The notes: generated from the sequence alone by a model not told the origin. A stretch of DNA of 64,000 nucleotides from JBBQWR01 sp038210495 (GCA_038210495.1 JBBQWR010000001.1:62001-126000); one strand, 5' to 3'. Shown: positions 9,072 to 17,930, counted from the stretch's first letter. A program made the numbers and translations.

Positions 9072-9892
9072 TTCGCAGGGGCCACCGCCGAAGCGCTCTT
9101 CACTAGCGGTGGAGCGTGCTGGATCGAGGGAGCGTAGGGAAACGACTCGTGGCCGACGACTCGCTGGCTTAGCGATACGGGACGATCGCCGGGTAGTGGC
9201 TGCCGACTCGTGTCGCGCTGGTGACTGACCATCGCGATCGTGCCGACCAGGGCGACCAGTAGGAGCGTGCCGGCGACTTCCACCGCGATCAGATGACGGC
9301 TGAATAGCTCTCCGCCGAGCGTGGCCACGTGGTCGCCGCTGAGAATGTTTTGCTTGAGATCGGCCGATTTCGGCTCGTTCAAATCCTGCAGCTTGGCGCC
9401 GACCACGGCCATCGTCAGCACGCCGACTAGCACGGCGCCGGTGACGCTGGCCAACAGCGGCTCCCAGCTAAGCCGGTCGTAGTAGGCTTGCCCGCGAGTC
9501 TGAGCGAGCATGAGCACAAACAGGAATGTGACCAGAATGGCGCCGGCGTAGACGACGATCGTCGCCACGGCGAGGAACTGGGCCCCTTGCAGCAGAAACA
9601 ACCCCGAGGCGCCCAGTAGCGACAAGGCGAACCAAACGGCGCAGTAGACAGGGTTGCGGAACGTAATCGTCGCGCCCGCCGCGACGAGCGTCACGCCCGA
9701 GAGAATCCAGAACACGAGTTCGTAGCTCAATCCGCCCAGCCGCCAGCCGAGCGAGGCGAACAGCCCCAGGCTGATCAGGCCCAGCGCGAAGCCCACCATC
9801 CGACCCGCGGCGCCGCCGCGAGGCAGCATCAGCCAGAGGGCGATCGCAGCGGTGACTGCGCCGGCGGCAATGGTGGCTTGGTTGTGGTCCAT
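9053..9892 (-). CDS. nuoJ: NADH-quinone oxidoreductase subunit J
   Basis: The product is 279 aa, compared with about 185 in E. coli. It is a membrane subunit of the complex I proton channel with five helices expected. The family core is FRNPVYCAVWFALSLLGASGLFLLQGAQFLAVATIVVYAGAILVTFLFVLMLAQ near residues 75-130; YAGAI contains the conserved Tyr-Ala-Gly of NuoJ. An extra N-terminal pair of hydrophobic segments and a hydrophilic C-terminal tail of about 60 residues (HQRDTSRQPLPGDRPV to THE) account for the length. The ATG is 9 nt after the nuoI stop. The final codons are shared with the 14-bp direct repeat described for the junction. Confidence 0.94.
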   Translation of the reverse strand: MDHNQATIAAGAVTAAIALWLMLPRGGAAGRMVGFALGLISLGLFASLGWRLGGLSYELVFWILSGVTLVAAGATITFRNPVYCAVWFALSLLGASGLFLLQGAQFLAVATIVVYAGAILVTFLFVLMLAQTRGQAYYDRLSWEPLLASVTGAVLVGVLTMAVVGAKLQDLNEPKSADLKQNILSGDHVATLGGELFSRHLIAVEVAGTLLLVALVGTIAMVSHQRDTSRQPLPGDRPVSLSQRVVGHESFPYAPSIQHAPPLVKSASAVAPAKEPTHE

Positions 9893-9901
9893 GAGCGGAA
9901 G

Positions 9902-10438
9902 CTACGTTGCCGTGCCCCCCATCGCGTGCGATTTCATCGGCTCGGCGTCTTTGGTCCGATCGTAGACGCTGAGCAGCTTTTCCTTGTCGAAAATCATTTC
10001 CTCTCGGCTGCGGCCGGTGAGATCGAGCAGGCTCGTCAATTCGATTGCGTCGACGGGGCAGGCCTCTTCGCACATCCCGCAGAAGATGCACCGCAGTTCG
10101 TCGATCGAAAAACTTTCGGGGTATTTTTCTCGATCGGGCCAAGGGCTCTCCGCCCCGACGATATCGATGCAATGGGCCGGGCAGGCCGTCGCGCAGAGGA
10201 AACACGCCACGCATTTGACCCGACCCTGCTCGTCCTTGTTCAACCGATGCACGCCCCGATAAATCAGCGGATTGCCGACCGTCGGCCGCTGCTCGGGAAA
10301 GCTCACCGTTACCTTGGGGCTGAACAGATGCTTGAGCGTCGTCGTCAGTCCGCCGACAAACAACGGCAAATACATCCGTCCACCCAAGCCGAGCGGCGGA
10401 TCCTCGATCCAAACGATATTCGGGTCGTCAGCGTGCAT
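9902..10438 (-). CDS. nuoI: NADH-quinone oxidoreductase subunit I (2x[4Fe-4S] ferredoxin)
   Basis: The product is 178 aa from the ATG at 10438 (MHADDPNIVW). The open frame extends 40 codons further upstream, but that part is translated palindromic repeat DNA and is rejected. Two ferredoxin motifs are complete: Cys76, 79, 82 and 86 (CVACFLCATACP) and Cys117, 120, 123 and 127 (CIFCGMCEEACP). They ligate clusters N6a and N6b, which pass electrons between NuoG and NuoB in the peripheral arm. It lies between nuoH and nuoJ as in the canonical operon. Confidence 0.95.
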   Translation of the reverse strand: MHADDPNIVWIEDPPLGLGGRMYLPLFVGGLTTTLKHLFSPKVTVSFPEQRPTVGNPLIYRGVHRLNKDEQGRVKCVACFLCATACPAHCIDIVGAESPWPDREKYPESFSIDELRCIFCGMCEEACPVDAIELTSLLDLTGRSREEMIFDKEKLLSVYDRTKDAEPMKSHAMGGTAT

Positions 10439-10502
10439 GAACGAGCGGCTAGGGGCGGTAGGTTTAGTGACTAGGGTGTTGCCGTTGGCGATTTTTGCAT
10501 AA

Positions 10503-10623
10503 GCCCCAACGGGGCGGAACATGTCAGCCCAGGGCAACGCCCCGGGTTCGCGAGCCAAAGAAACGATTTAAGCCAATTGACGGGGCGTTGCCCTGGGCTG
10601 GTTTGTTTTTGCCCCTGCGGGGC
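10503..10623. repeat. composite palindromic repeat in the nuoH-nuoI spacer
   Basis: Perfect 20-bp inverted arms lie at 10525-10544 and 10581-10600 (cagcccagggcaacgccccg and its complement) with 36 nt between them. Each is flanked outside by a mini-hairpin: gccccaacggggc at 10503-10515 and gcccctgcggggc at 10611-10623. The symmetric layout looks like a REP-type element. It lies inside the nuo transcription unit just upstream of nuoI. Confidence 0.85.
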
Positions 10624-10676
10624 GCCGGCAGCTCAATTTGTCGATCTAGGGAATCTCTTCGCGACACTCCTTACAT

Positions 10677-11915
10677 TCAATCGGCCAATTCCAATTCCGA
10701 ATCCCACACGCTAATTTCCGTCCGCGGCGTGTTGTCGGTCGAGAGCGGCGCGGCCATCGCCGAGAGGATCCAAGCCGCGATCATTACGACCCAACTGATC
10801 GCCGCGACGACCCATAAGCTATCCGTTCCCAAGGCTGTCGCCAATGCCGGGCGATACTCGAGCAAAACGGCGATCGTCGTTAAGTTCACCAGCCCGAGCG
10901 GCAACATCACCTTCCAGGCCAACGCCATCAGTTGATCGAACCGAAATCGCGGCCAACTCCACCGGACGAGCATGAAAAACAAAATCACGAGCAAAACTTT
11001 CAGGCTCAGCACGACGACTCTCAGGATGGCGATCGGCCAAGTGACCGTGTCTCCGGCGCCAGTCAGGCCCCACAGATGCCAGCCGCCGAGGAACAAAATC
11101 ACAATCAAAAACGCGGCCGTAATCATGTGCAAAAACTCGGCGATCAAAAACAGCAGCAGCTTCATGCCCGAGTATTCGGTGTGATAGCCGCCGATGAGCT
11201 CTTGCTCGGCTTCCGGCAAGTCGAACGGCAATCGGGCCGCTTCGGCGAACGACGCCACGACGAACACCAACAAACCCAGCGGCTGCGTGAAGGCGTTCCA
11301 CATGCCCGTTTCGGCCTGCTGCGTGATGATCCAATCCAGCCGAAGCGTGCCGCTGGCCAGCACGACTCCCAGGATTCCCAGGCCCAGCGGGATTTCGTAG
11401 GCGATAAGCTGGGCGCTCGATCGCAGGCCGCCGAGAAAACTGTATTTGTTGTTGCTCGCCCAGCCGCCGAGGATCACGCCATACACGGCGATACTGGAGA
11501 GCGCGAAGACGTAGATCAGGCCCACGTCGACATTGGGAGCAATGACCAGCTTGATGGGGTCATTCACGTTGTGAATCCCCAGCGGCGGCAGAACGCTGCC
11601 GAAGGGAATCACGGCGAAGATTGCCAGCGCGGCCGACATGATGATCACCGGCGCCAGGAAGAACAGGGCCTTGTCGACGTGGCCGGGCGTGTAGTCTTCT
11701 TTGAAAATGAACTTTAGACCGTCGGCGAGCGGTTGGCCGAGGCCGAATATTTTGATTTTGGTGAGCGGAATGCCGACGCGATTGGGCCCTTTGCGGTCTT
11801 GGATCCAGGCGGCCATCCACCGCTCGACGAGCACCAAATAAGCGGCCGCCGTCATCAGCCCACCGATCATCAGGGCGATCTTGATAACGGCTTCGATAAT
11901 CGTGGCGTATAGCAT
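10677..11915 (-). CDS. nuoH: NADH-quinone oxidoreductase subunit H
   Basis: The product is 412 aa. NuoH is the membrane subunit that forms the quinone chamber at the junction with the peripheral arm. Signatures include ERWMAAWIQDRKGPNRVG, GLGQPLADGLKFIFKED and ARLPFDLPEAEQELIGGYHTEYSGMK, the last carrying the charged quinone-site loop. About eight membrane helices are evident. The C-terminus (WILSAMAAPLSTDNTPRTEISVWDSELELAD) adds a short hydrophilic tail. The ATG is at 11915. The upstream spacer to nuoG carries a 22-bp inverted repeat. Confidence 0.96.
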   Translation of the reverse strand: MLYATIIEAVIKIALMIGGLMTAAAYLVLVERWMAAWIQDRKGPNRVGIPLTKIKIFGLGQPLADGLKFIFKEDYTPGHVDKALFFLAPVIIMSAALAIFAVIPFGSVLPPLGIHNVNDPIKLVIAPNVDVGLIYVFALSSIAVYGVILGGWASNNKYSFLGGLRSSAQLIAYEIPLGLGILGVVLASGTLRLDWIITQQAETGMWNAFTQPLGLLVFVVASFAEAARLPFDLPEAEQELIGGYHTEYSGMKLLLFLIAEFLHMITAAFLIVILFLGGWHLWGLTGAGDTVTWPIAILRVVVLSLKVLLVILFFMLVRWSWPRFRFDQLMALAWKVMLPLGLVNLTTIAVLLEYRPALATALGTDSLWVVAAISWVVMIAAWILSAMAAPLSTDNTPRTEISVWDSELELAD

Positions 11916-11918
11916 GAC

Positions 11919-12055
11919 TTACATAGCCGCGGCATCCTGCCGCGGAGTAACAATGAATTGATTATTGAATTGATTGGTGTCGTGTTATTTCGTTCGTCAA
12001 AATTCTCTTCGTCGTTTGTGCCGATACTACGCAGCAGGATGCCGCGGCTATGTAA
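11919..12055. repeat. inverted repeat (22-bp perfect arms) between nuoH and nuoG
   Basis: The arm ttacatagccgcggcatcct plus gc at 11919-11940 is exactly complementary to 12034-12055. The inner 93 nt are A+T-richer. The right arm contains the nuoG stop codon (TAG, complement of 12048-12050). Diverged relatives of the arm (catagccgcggcatcctgcc) occur near 52190, 62340 and 63330-63430, so it is a dispersed family. Confidence 0.85.
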
Positions 12056-13736
12056 TCGACGCCGCGGGCGCTGCGGCCAGTTGGTTGATCTTCAAATCCA
12101 CGCCGGTCGAGTGAATCGGCTCTGGGCCGCCAGCCACCGAAAAATACCCGATCTCGGCGGCGACTTCGCGCATCGTGTCGCGCGGATTGTATAGCCCACG
12201 AATTCCCAGCATCCGGGCATACAGATGCCCTTCGATTGTGACTCCGGCAGGCGGACGAATCGCCCAATCGAACGATTGCAGCCGGTCGTTGACATTCACA
12301 TACGACCCCGCGCGTTCGGCGAACGAGGCGCCCGGCAATTGAAACGTCGCCCGGCGCCACAAGGGCGAATCGAACATGTCCTGTACGATAATTAGCTTGA
12401 GGCTCGCCAACCGATCGGCGGTTCCGTCGTCGATCCAGGGCTCTCGATAGCCGCCGGCGACCCACAGCGCCGCGATCTCGGCCGCCAGCGCAACGGAGGA
12501 CGAGGCGCCCACCGAACCATTGCCATTTTGACCATGCGAGATTTGATTCAATAGTTCGTCCCAAGTCGTCACGCCCCCGGTGAACGATTTGAGCACCGCC
12601 TCGACCCCTTTGCGATTCGGGCATTTTTCGGAGTGAATCGTGAAGCCGCTGGCGAATTGCTCGTCTTGGCCGACGACTGGAACCGGGCCGAGCGCGAGCA
12701 CGGCTTGCGGATCGTACTTCCTCGCGAGCTTGGCCAGCAGATACGCCTCTTCGACCGTTTGGTGCGGCGAAATCACGACCGCCAATTTGCCTGCCTTCAT
12801 GAGCGCCGCGTCGAGCTCGCGCGGCACGTCCGCCCACTCAATATCCGCGTAGCCTTTCGCCCCCAGCCGGCGCGGCTCGACGAGCCGGTCCGGCCTGTGA
12901 GCGTGATGGTAGCCATAGCGACCTTCGTCGCACATCCACCATTTGTTGATATGCGGATTCTCGCGTGGGCGGAACCTGTAGACCGTGTCTTGATTCTCGT
13001 CGACTTGAATTGAGCAGCCCGTCGAGCAGCCCGCGCATACGCCAGCGTGGCTCTTCATGAACCACACGCGCTGCTTGTAGAGAAAATCCTTGTCGCCCAA
13101 GGCGCCGACGGGGCAGAGATCGACAACGTTGCCGGACATCTTATTGTCGAGCGGCAAGCCGGGAAAAACATCGATCTCTTCGTGGCTTCCGCGATTGATG
13201 ACCAGCAGTTCCTTCGTGCCGCTGATCTCGCGAGTGAAGCGAACGCAGCGGCTGCACATCACGCACCGATCGACGAATAGCGTGACCGTGTCGCCCAGGC
13301 TGCGGCGACGACTGGTGAACGGACGGATGTCGGCCCGTCGCTCGGATTGCCCGTGAGCGAAATGATAGTCCTGCAAATTGCATTCGCCGGCCTTGTCGCA
13401 AATTGGGCAGTCGATGGGGTGATCGATCAGCAGGTCTTCTTCGACCCGGGCGCGGCTCTGCTTGACGTTCTCACTGTTGGTGACGAACACGGTCCCGGGT
13501 TTGGCGGGTGTCTGGCAGGCCGGCACGAGCTTGGGGATCATCGTGATCGCGCCGGTCTCCGGATTTTTGCTCCCCGACTCGACCAGGCACATCCGGCAAC
13601 TGGCTACCACGGACAGTCCCGGGTGCCAGCAGTAATAAGGAATATCGATGCCGGCGCGGCGAGCGACCTGAATGCCATTGAGGCGTTCGTTATCGCCGAC
13701 TTCCACTTCTTTGCCGTCAACGAGGACGATGCCCAT
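12048..13736 (-). CDS. nuoG: NADH-quinone oxidoreductase subunit G (iron-sulfur protein)
   Basis: The product is 562 aa from the ATG at 13736, chosen over an upstream TTG because AAAGGA lies 6 nt before it. The N-terminal ferredoxin domain binds the N1b [2Fe-2S] cluster (Cys36, 47, 50 and 74). Next come the HPIDCPICDKAGEC motif for the His/Cys-ligated N5 cluster and the CVMCSRC with later CPVGAL motif for N4. A further C-x2-C-x3-C-x27-C set (CAGCSTGC to WWMC) fits the extra N7 cluster. The remaining roughly 300 residues are a compact molybdopterin-oxidoreductase-like domain (FAERAGSYVNVNDRLQSF), shorter than in E. coli NuoG (about 900 aa). The stop codon falls in a palindromic repeat arm. Confidence 0.95.
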   Translation of the reverse strand: MGIVLVDGKEVEVGDNERLNGIQVARRAGIDIPYYCWHPGLSVVASCRMCLVESGSKNPETGAITMIPKLVPACQTPAKPGTVFVTNSENVKQSRARVEEDLLIDHPIDCPICDKAGECNLQDYHFAHGQSERRADIRPFTSRRRSLGDTVTLFVDRCVMCSRCVRFTREISGTKELLVINRGSHEEIDVFPGLPLDNKMSGNVVDLCPVGALGDKDFLYKQRVWFMKSHAGVCAGCSTGCSIQVDENQDTVYRFRPRENPHINKWWMCDEGRYGYHHAHRPDRLVEPRRLGAKGYADIEWADVPRELDAALMKAGKLAVVISPHQTVEEAYLLAKLARKYDPQAVLALGPVPVVGQDEQFASGFTIHSEKCPNRKGVEAVLKSFTGGVTTWDELLNQISHGQNGNGSVGASSSVALAAEIAALWVAGGYREPWIDDGTADRLASLKLIIVQDMFDSPLWRRATFQLPGASFAERAGSYVNVNDRLQSFDWAIRPPAGVTIEGHLYARMLGIRGLYNPRDTMREVAAEIGYFSVAGGPEPIHSTGVDLKINQLAAAPAASIT

Positions 13737-13844
13737 CAGTATTCCTTTAGCCAAGTCGCAGCCGCGGATGCGCTAGTTTGGCGTCGATCTGTCGGTGTAT
13801 CGATCTGTCGGTGTTCTCAGCGAATACGTGCGTCGAAATGTCGT

Positions 13845-14097
13845 CAATCTAAAAAGCATCCCGGAGGGATGCCAGACGGTAGCCGGCGGTTGAGGCCCAA
13901 CGGGCCGACACTGCCGATTTGTCAATGTAAAGTTTTCCTACCGACCCCGGCAGGGGTCGCAGTCGATCGGTTCGTCAAGTGGTGCGACCCCTGGCAGGGT
14001 CGATAAATGTCAATCTGTCTGTTAACCAGTGGTGTCGGCCTTCGGCCTCAACTACGGACTACCGGCTGTGACCCCTGCCGGGGTCGCTTCAAGCAAT
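13845..14097. repeat. cluster of palindromic repeats in the nuoF-nuoG spacer
   Basis: The 371-nt spacer between nuoF and nuoG has no gene. It holds several short GC-rich dyads: gcatcccggagggatgc near 13857, gaggcccaacgggcc near 13889, the unit gaccccggcaggggtcg near 13944, a second copy gcgacccctggcagggtcg near 13983 and gacccctgccggggtc near 14071. There is also the pair ggtagccggcggttgag near 13880 and its diverged complement tcaactacggactaccggc near 14048. The two ends therefore fold back on each other around the inner repeats. Confidence 0.75.
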
Positions 14098-14107
14098 TAT
14101 AATTTTG

Positions 14108-15463
14108 TCAGTGGTGAGCCAAAATCGGCAGCGCATCGACCGCTTCAGTGACCGTACAACCGCCGGGATTGGTTCGCTTTATATAATCTTCGAATTCGCC
14201 GCGGAACTTGCGGATCGCGTTTTTCATCGGCCACGCGGCGCCGTCCGCCAAGCCGCAGATCGTCGTGCCGGGCATGATCCCGATCGTGTCGCCGATCTCC
14301 AGCAGCAGATCGAGGTCGCGGAGCCGTCCTCGGCCCGCTTTAATGCGATCGAGCATGGTCAGCGCCCAAGCGGTCCCTTCGCGACACGGAGTGCATTGGC
14401 CGCAGCTTTCGTGTTGAAAAAATCGGGCGCTGTTGTGCAGGAAATCGACGATCGAAACCGTTTCGTCGAACACCACGACCGCCGCGGTTCCCAGTCCGAG
14501 GCAGCCGACTTTGCCCGGCCCGGAGAAATCGAGCGGCGTGTCGAGCTCGCTGGCGGACAACAGACCCATGCTGATGCCGCCGGGAATCGCAGCCTTGGCC
14601 TTGCGGCCCTTCCAGACGCCTCCGCCATAGTCGTCGATCAGTTGCCGGCAGGTGATACCCAGCGGCGCCTCGTAACAGCCTGGCTTGTTTATGTGCCCGC
14701 TGAGGCAGTAAAGCTTCGGACCGTAACTGCCCGGATCGCGTGGGTTCTTCGGATCGGCCGGCACGCCGATCGACTTGAACCAGTCGGCCCCTCGGGCGGC
14801 GATGTGGGTCACGCAGGCCACGGTCTCGATGTTGTTCACGACCGTCGGTTTGTGGAACAAGCCCTCGACGGCGGGAAACGGCGGCTTGATTCGAGGCCAA
14901 GCCCGCTTGCCTTCGAGACTTTCGATCAGTCCGGTCTCTTCACCGCAGATATAGGCCGCGGCGCCGCGGTGCAGATAAATGTCGAGCGAGAATTCGGTTC
15001 CCAAAATTTTCTTGCCCAAATATCCGGCCGCGTAGCATTCGTCGATGGCCGCTTGGAGACGCTGATAACAGGTCGGATATTCGAATCGCAGGTAAATGTA
15101 TGCCGTCGTTGCCCGGGTCGCGAACGAGGAGAGGATGATCCCTTCGAGCACCTGATGCGGATCGTCCTCCATCAGGATGCGGTTGTTGAACGTGCCCGGC
15201 TCGCTTTCGTCGGCGTTGATGCACATGTAGATCGGGCCGGGATGATCCTTGGGCAGGAACGTCCATTTCAGCCCGGTGGGAAAACCCGCGCCGCCACGGC
15301 CGCGAAGATTGCTCTGCTTCACCACGTCGATAAAGGCCGCGGGCGTCATCTCCTTGAGCACCTTGCGCAGCGCCGCGTAGCCACCCGACTGTTCATACAC
15401 GGCCCGTGTATGACTGTTGGGCTTGCCGACATTGGCGAGCAATACGGGCTCGAATTTGGCCAT
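14108..15463 (-). CDS. nuoF: NADH-quinone oxidoreductase subunit F (NADH/FMN-binding)
   Basis: The product is 451 aa, the normal length. NuoF oxidises NADH with FMN and passes electrons to the N3 [4Fe-4S] cluster. The NADH/FMN motif LRGRGGAGFPTGLKW is at residues 53-67. The second flavin motif AAYICGEETGLIESLEG is near 180. The N3 ligands are in HESCGQCTPCREG near 352-364, with the fourth Cys in GTTICGLADG near 404. The ATG at 15463 is 5 nt downstream of the nuoE stop. A long open frame on the opposite strand here is only a GC-codon shadow. Confidence 0.97.
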   Translation of the reverse strand: MAKFEPVLLANVGKPNSHTRAVYEQSGGYAALRKVLKEMTPAAFIDVVKQSNLRGRGGAGFPTGLKWTFLPKDHPGPIYMCINADESEPGTFNNRILMEDDPHQVLEGIILSSFATRATTAYIYLRFEYPTCYQRLQAAIDECYAAGYLGKKILGTEFSLDIYLHRGAAAYICGEETGLIESLEGKRAWPRIKPPFPAVEGLFHKPTVVNNIETVACVTHIAARGADWFKSIGVPADPKNPRDPGSYGPKLYCLSGHINKPGCYEAPLGITCRQLIDDYGGGVWKGRKAKAAIPGGISMGLLSASELDTPLDFSGPGKVGCLGLGTAAVVVFDETVSIVDFLHNSARFFQHESCGQCTPCREGTAWALTMLDRIKAGRGRLRDLDLLLEIGDTIGIMPGTTICGLADGAAWPMKNAIRKFRGEFEDYIKRTNPGGCTVTEAVDALPILAHH

Positions 15464-15468
15464 GCAAA

Positions 15469-15990
15469 TCAGCCCTTGCTTCCGTTAGTTCGTTTGCAGC
15501 TTTCCAAGAAAGCGTCGGCTTTTTCGGGGGTGAGATCTCCGTGCAACGTCTGGTTCGCCAACATGCAAGGAGCGAACTCGCAGGCGCCCAGGCACTCGGC
15601 GAATTCGAGCGTCAGTTGGCCGTCGGCCGTCGTCTCGCCCGGCTGGATCCCGGCCTTCTTGCACAGATGGTCCAAGATCTCCTCGCCGCCGCGAATCGCG
15701 CAACTCACCGAGCGGCAGACCCAGGCCCGCGTGACTCCGTGGGCCTTGTCTTGCTTGAACAGCCCGTAGAACGACAGCGTGTCTTGAACCTCGGCCGGGT
15801 GAAGTTCTAGCAGCGCGGCGATCTCGACGACCGCTTGCAGCGGCACGTGTCGCAGCCGCTCGTTGACGATGTGCAATGCGGGCAGCGTCACCGCCTGCTT
15901 CCGCGGATAGCGCGGAAAGTAGGCCTGGATGGCGGCGACCATCTCGTCGGTGAGCACTCGCTCTTTCGTGGGTGATTGGGCGACAGGCAT
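15469..15990 (-). CDS. nuoE: NADH-quinone oxidoreductase subunit E ([2Fe-2S] thioredoxin-like)
   Basis: The product is 173 aa. This peripheral-arm subunit carries the N1a [2Fe-2S] cluster. The four ligands are present as Cys92 and Cys97 (CRSVSC) and Cys133 and Cys137 (CLGAC) in a thioredoxin-like fold. The N-terminal helical part (IQAYFPRYPRKQAVTLPALHIVNE) is typical. The ATG is at 15990, 12 nt after the nuoD stop. Confidence 0.96.
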   Translation of the reverse strand: MPVAQSPTKERVLTDEMVAAIQAYFPRYPRKQAVTLPALHIVNERLRHVPLQAVVEIAALLELHPAEVQDTLSFYGLFKQDKAHGVTRAWVCRSVSCAIRGGEEILDHLCKKAGIQPGETTADGQLTLEFAECLGACEFAPCMLANQTLHGDLTPEKADAFLESCKRTNGSKG

Positions 15991-16002
15991 GAGGCAGTTG
16001 GT

Positions 16003-17223
16003 TTAGCGGTCCAGCTCGGCGGCGATGATATTCAAGCTGCCCAGCACGGCGACAATGTCGCTCAGCGTATGGCCGCGGATCAGTTTGGGAAACAGGGCGA
16101 AGTGAATGAACGACGGCGGCCGGCACCGAGCCCGCCAAGCGACGTCTGAACTGTCGCCAACCAAGTAAAAACCCAACTCGCCGTTGGGCGCCTCGGTGGC
16201 GAAGTAGGACTCGTCGTGCGGAACGTCGAATCCGCGATTACTCATCGTCAATTCGAAATGCGAGATGGTGCCCTCGATCGTCGAATAGACCATCTTCTTG
16301 TTCGGCAGGGCCGTCCGGTCGCCGATCGATACGTTGATCGGACCCCCCGGAAGATTCTCAAGAGCCTGGGTCACGATCCGCAGGCTCTCGCGCATTTCAG
16401 CCATTCGCACGAGATAGCGGGCATAGCAATCGCCGGCCGTCGCGCAGCAGACTTTGAAATCGAAATCCGCATAGGCCAAATAAGGCTCGTCCTTGCGCAG
16501 ATCGCGAGTCACGCCGCTGGCCCGGGCGATAGGCCCGGTGGCGCTGCGATGGGTGGCCTCTTCGCGGCTCAATAGGCCGACGCCCTTGGTGCGATCGATG
16601 AAGATCCGATTGCGATTGAGCAGCCGTTCCATGTCGTCGAGCGTCTTGGGAAACGTGTTGACGAACTTGCGGATTTTCTCGATGACCAGCGGCGTCATGT
16701 CGGCCATCAGCCCGCCGACGCGGGTGTAGCTGTTGGTAAACCGGGCGCCGCACAGTGTCTCGAAGATATCGTAAATCACTTCCCGCTGATAAAAGCCATA
16801 CAGGAAGAACGTGAACGCTCCGGTATCGAGTCCCGCGGCGCCGTTGCAAAGCAAATGGTCGCTAATTCGGGCCAATTCGGCGATGATGACGCGGATGTAC
16901 TGCGTTCGCCTAGGCAACTCCAAGCCGAGCAGCTTTTCCACCGCGCCGTGCCAAGCCACGTTGTTGGCCATCGGCGAGATGTAGTTCATCCGATCGGTGA
17001 CGGTGACGTACTGGTTGTAATCCAGGCTTTCGCCCAGCTTCTCGAAGCCCGAGTGCAGATAACCGATATCGGGAATTGCATCGATCACTCGCTCGCCATC
17101 CAGCTTCAGCACGATCCGCAGCGTGGTATGCGTGGCCGGGTGCTGCGGGCCGAAGTTGAGCGTCCAGACATAGTCTTGCGACTCGATCTGGTCCGCGTCG
17201 GCATGTTGGGTGGCGATTGACAT
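16003..17223 (-). CDS. nuoD: NADH-quinone oxidoreductase subunit D
   Basis: The product is 406 aa from the ATG at 17223; a TTG one codon earlier is also in frame. NuoD is the 49-kDa-type subunit that forms the quinone-binding site with NuoB. The diagnostic N-terminus is LNFGPQHPATHTTLRIVLKLDGE (conserved His residues of the quinone pocket), followed by DIGYLHSGFEKLGE, and the C-terminus is KLIRGHTLSDIVAVLGSLNIIAAELDR. NuoD is separate from NuoC here, unlike the fused NuoCD of enterobacteria. A palindromic repeat fills the spacer to nuoC. Confidence 0.97.
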   Translation of the reverse strand: MSIATQHADADQIESQDYVWTLNFGPQHPATHTTLRIVLKLDGERVIDAIPDIGYLHSGFEKLGESLDYNQYVTVTDRMNYISPMANNVAWHGAVEKLLGLELPRRTQYIRVIIAELARISDHLLCNGAAGLDTGAFTFFLYGFYQREVIYDIFETLCGARFTNSYTRVGGLMADMTPLVIEKIRKFVNTFPKTLDDMERLLNRNRIFIDRTKGVGLLSREEATHRSATGPIARASGVTRDLRKDEPYLAYADFDFKVCCATAGDCYARYLVRMAEMRESLRIVTQALENLPGGPINVSIGDRTALPNKKMVYSTIEGTISHFELTMSNRGFDVPHDESYFATEAPNGELGFYLVGDSSDVAWRARCRPPSFIHFALFPKLIRGHTLSDIVAVLGSLNIIAAELDR

Positions 17224-17263
17224 CAAGCTAAATCCGCAAATTTCTCGAACGTCCTCTTAGCCA

Positions 17264-17313
17264 CGTCGCTCGCGACGCGCTTGTTTTCGGCCAATTGCGC
17301 GTCGCGAGCGACG
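17264..17313. repeat. palindromic repeat between nuoC and nuoD
   Basis: Perfect 17-bp arms (cgtcgctcgcgacgcgc at 17264-17280 and its complement at 17297-17313) enclose a 16-nt loop. Related cgtcgcgagcgacgcg palindromes occur near 40590-40635 and 54595-54625, so it belongs to a dispersed family. Confidence 0.8.
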
Positions 17314-17329
17314 CGGATCATGGGGGCGC

Positions 17330-17827
17330 CTAAGCATCGTCGCGCCTAAGCACGGGGAAATTGTGCCGCTCGCCGCGGCCCTGGAGTGGGTAATCCTTCC
17401 GCAATGGAAACGCCGTAAACTCGTCGGGACATAAAATGCGCCTGAGGTCGGGATGCCCCGCGAACGTGACGCCAAACATATCAAACACTTCGCGCTCCAG
17501 CCAGTTGGCCCCTTCCCAAAGCGGCACGGCCGACGGCACGATCAAATCGGGCTCGTTCAAATAGGCTCGAATCGTGATCCGTTCGTTCGTCGCCGTGCTC
17601 GCCAGCAGGTAGACCAATCCAAATCGATCCGCCGCGCCGCGGTAATGCAAATAATCCACGCAGGTAATGTCGACAAGCAGATCGAATTGCCGATTGTTCT
17701 TCAGGACTTCGAGCCCCGTGAACAACGAATCCGGCGGGACGACGACGCGCGTTTGGCCGCGGAATTCACTGACCTTGAGGTCGGTGATCTTCGCGGCGAG
17801 AGCGGCGATCGTGGCGGGATCGGTCAT
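17330..17827 (-). CDS. nuoC: NADH-quinone oxidoreductase subunit C
   Basis: The product is 165 aa, a normal stand-alone NuoC (30-kDa subunit). The family signature LEREVFDMFGVTFAGHPDLRRILCPDEF lies at residues 110-137. It is a structural subunit of the peripheral arm next to NuoD and NuoB. The ATG is at 17827. The 103-nt spacer from the nuoB stop includes a GC hairpin at 17901-17922 (ccggggct/agccccgg). Confidence 0.95.
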   Translation of the reverse strand: MTDPATIAALAAKITDLKVSEFRGQTRVVVPPDSLFTGLEVLKNNRQFDLLVDITCVDYLHYRGAADRFGLVYLLASTATNERITIRAYLNEPDLIVPSAVPLWEGANWLEREVFDMFGVTFAGHPDLRRILCPDEFTAFPLRKDYPLQGRGERHNFPVLRRDDA

Positions 17828-17930
17828 GCGTGAACGACGGGTCTCGAAGGTTGGACTGCTATGGGTCTCGTAGGTTCAAATTCACTATCGGCCAAGCGGC
17901 CGGGGCTCGCGCAAGCCCCGGATGCGCGCT

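Noticed and set aside
10439..10558. N-terminal extension of NuoI (AREPGALPWADMFRPVGA)
   Set aside because: It is translated palindromic repeat DNA; NuoI homologues start near MHADDPNIVW.
12048..13736. NuoG as a truncated pseudogene
   Set aside because: Although shorter than E. coli NuoG, it has all iron-sulfur motifs and a compact C-terminal domain with NuoG-type FAERAGSYVNVNDRLQ, so it is probably a naturally short form.
14105..15769. 554-codon open frame on the plus strand opposite nuoF and nuoE
   Set aside because: It is a by-product of high-GC third-position bias; the minus-strand frames have complete NuoF and NuoE motifs and the plus-strand translation has no family character.
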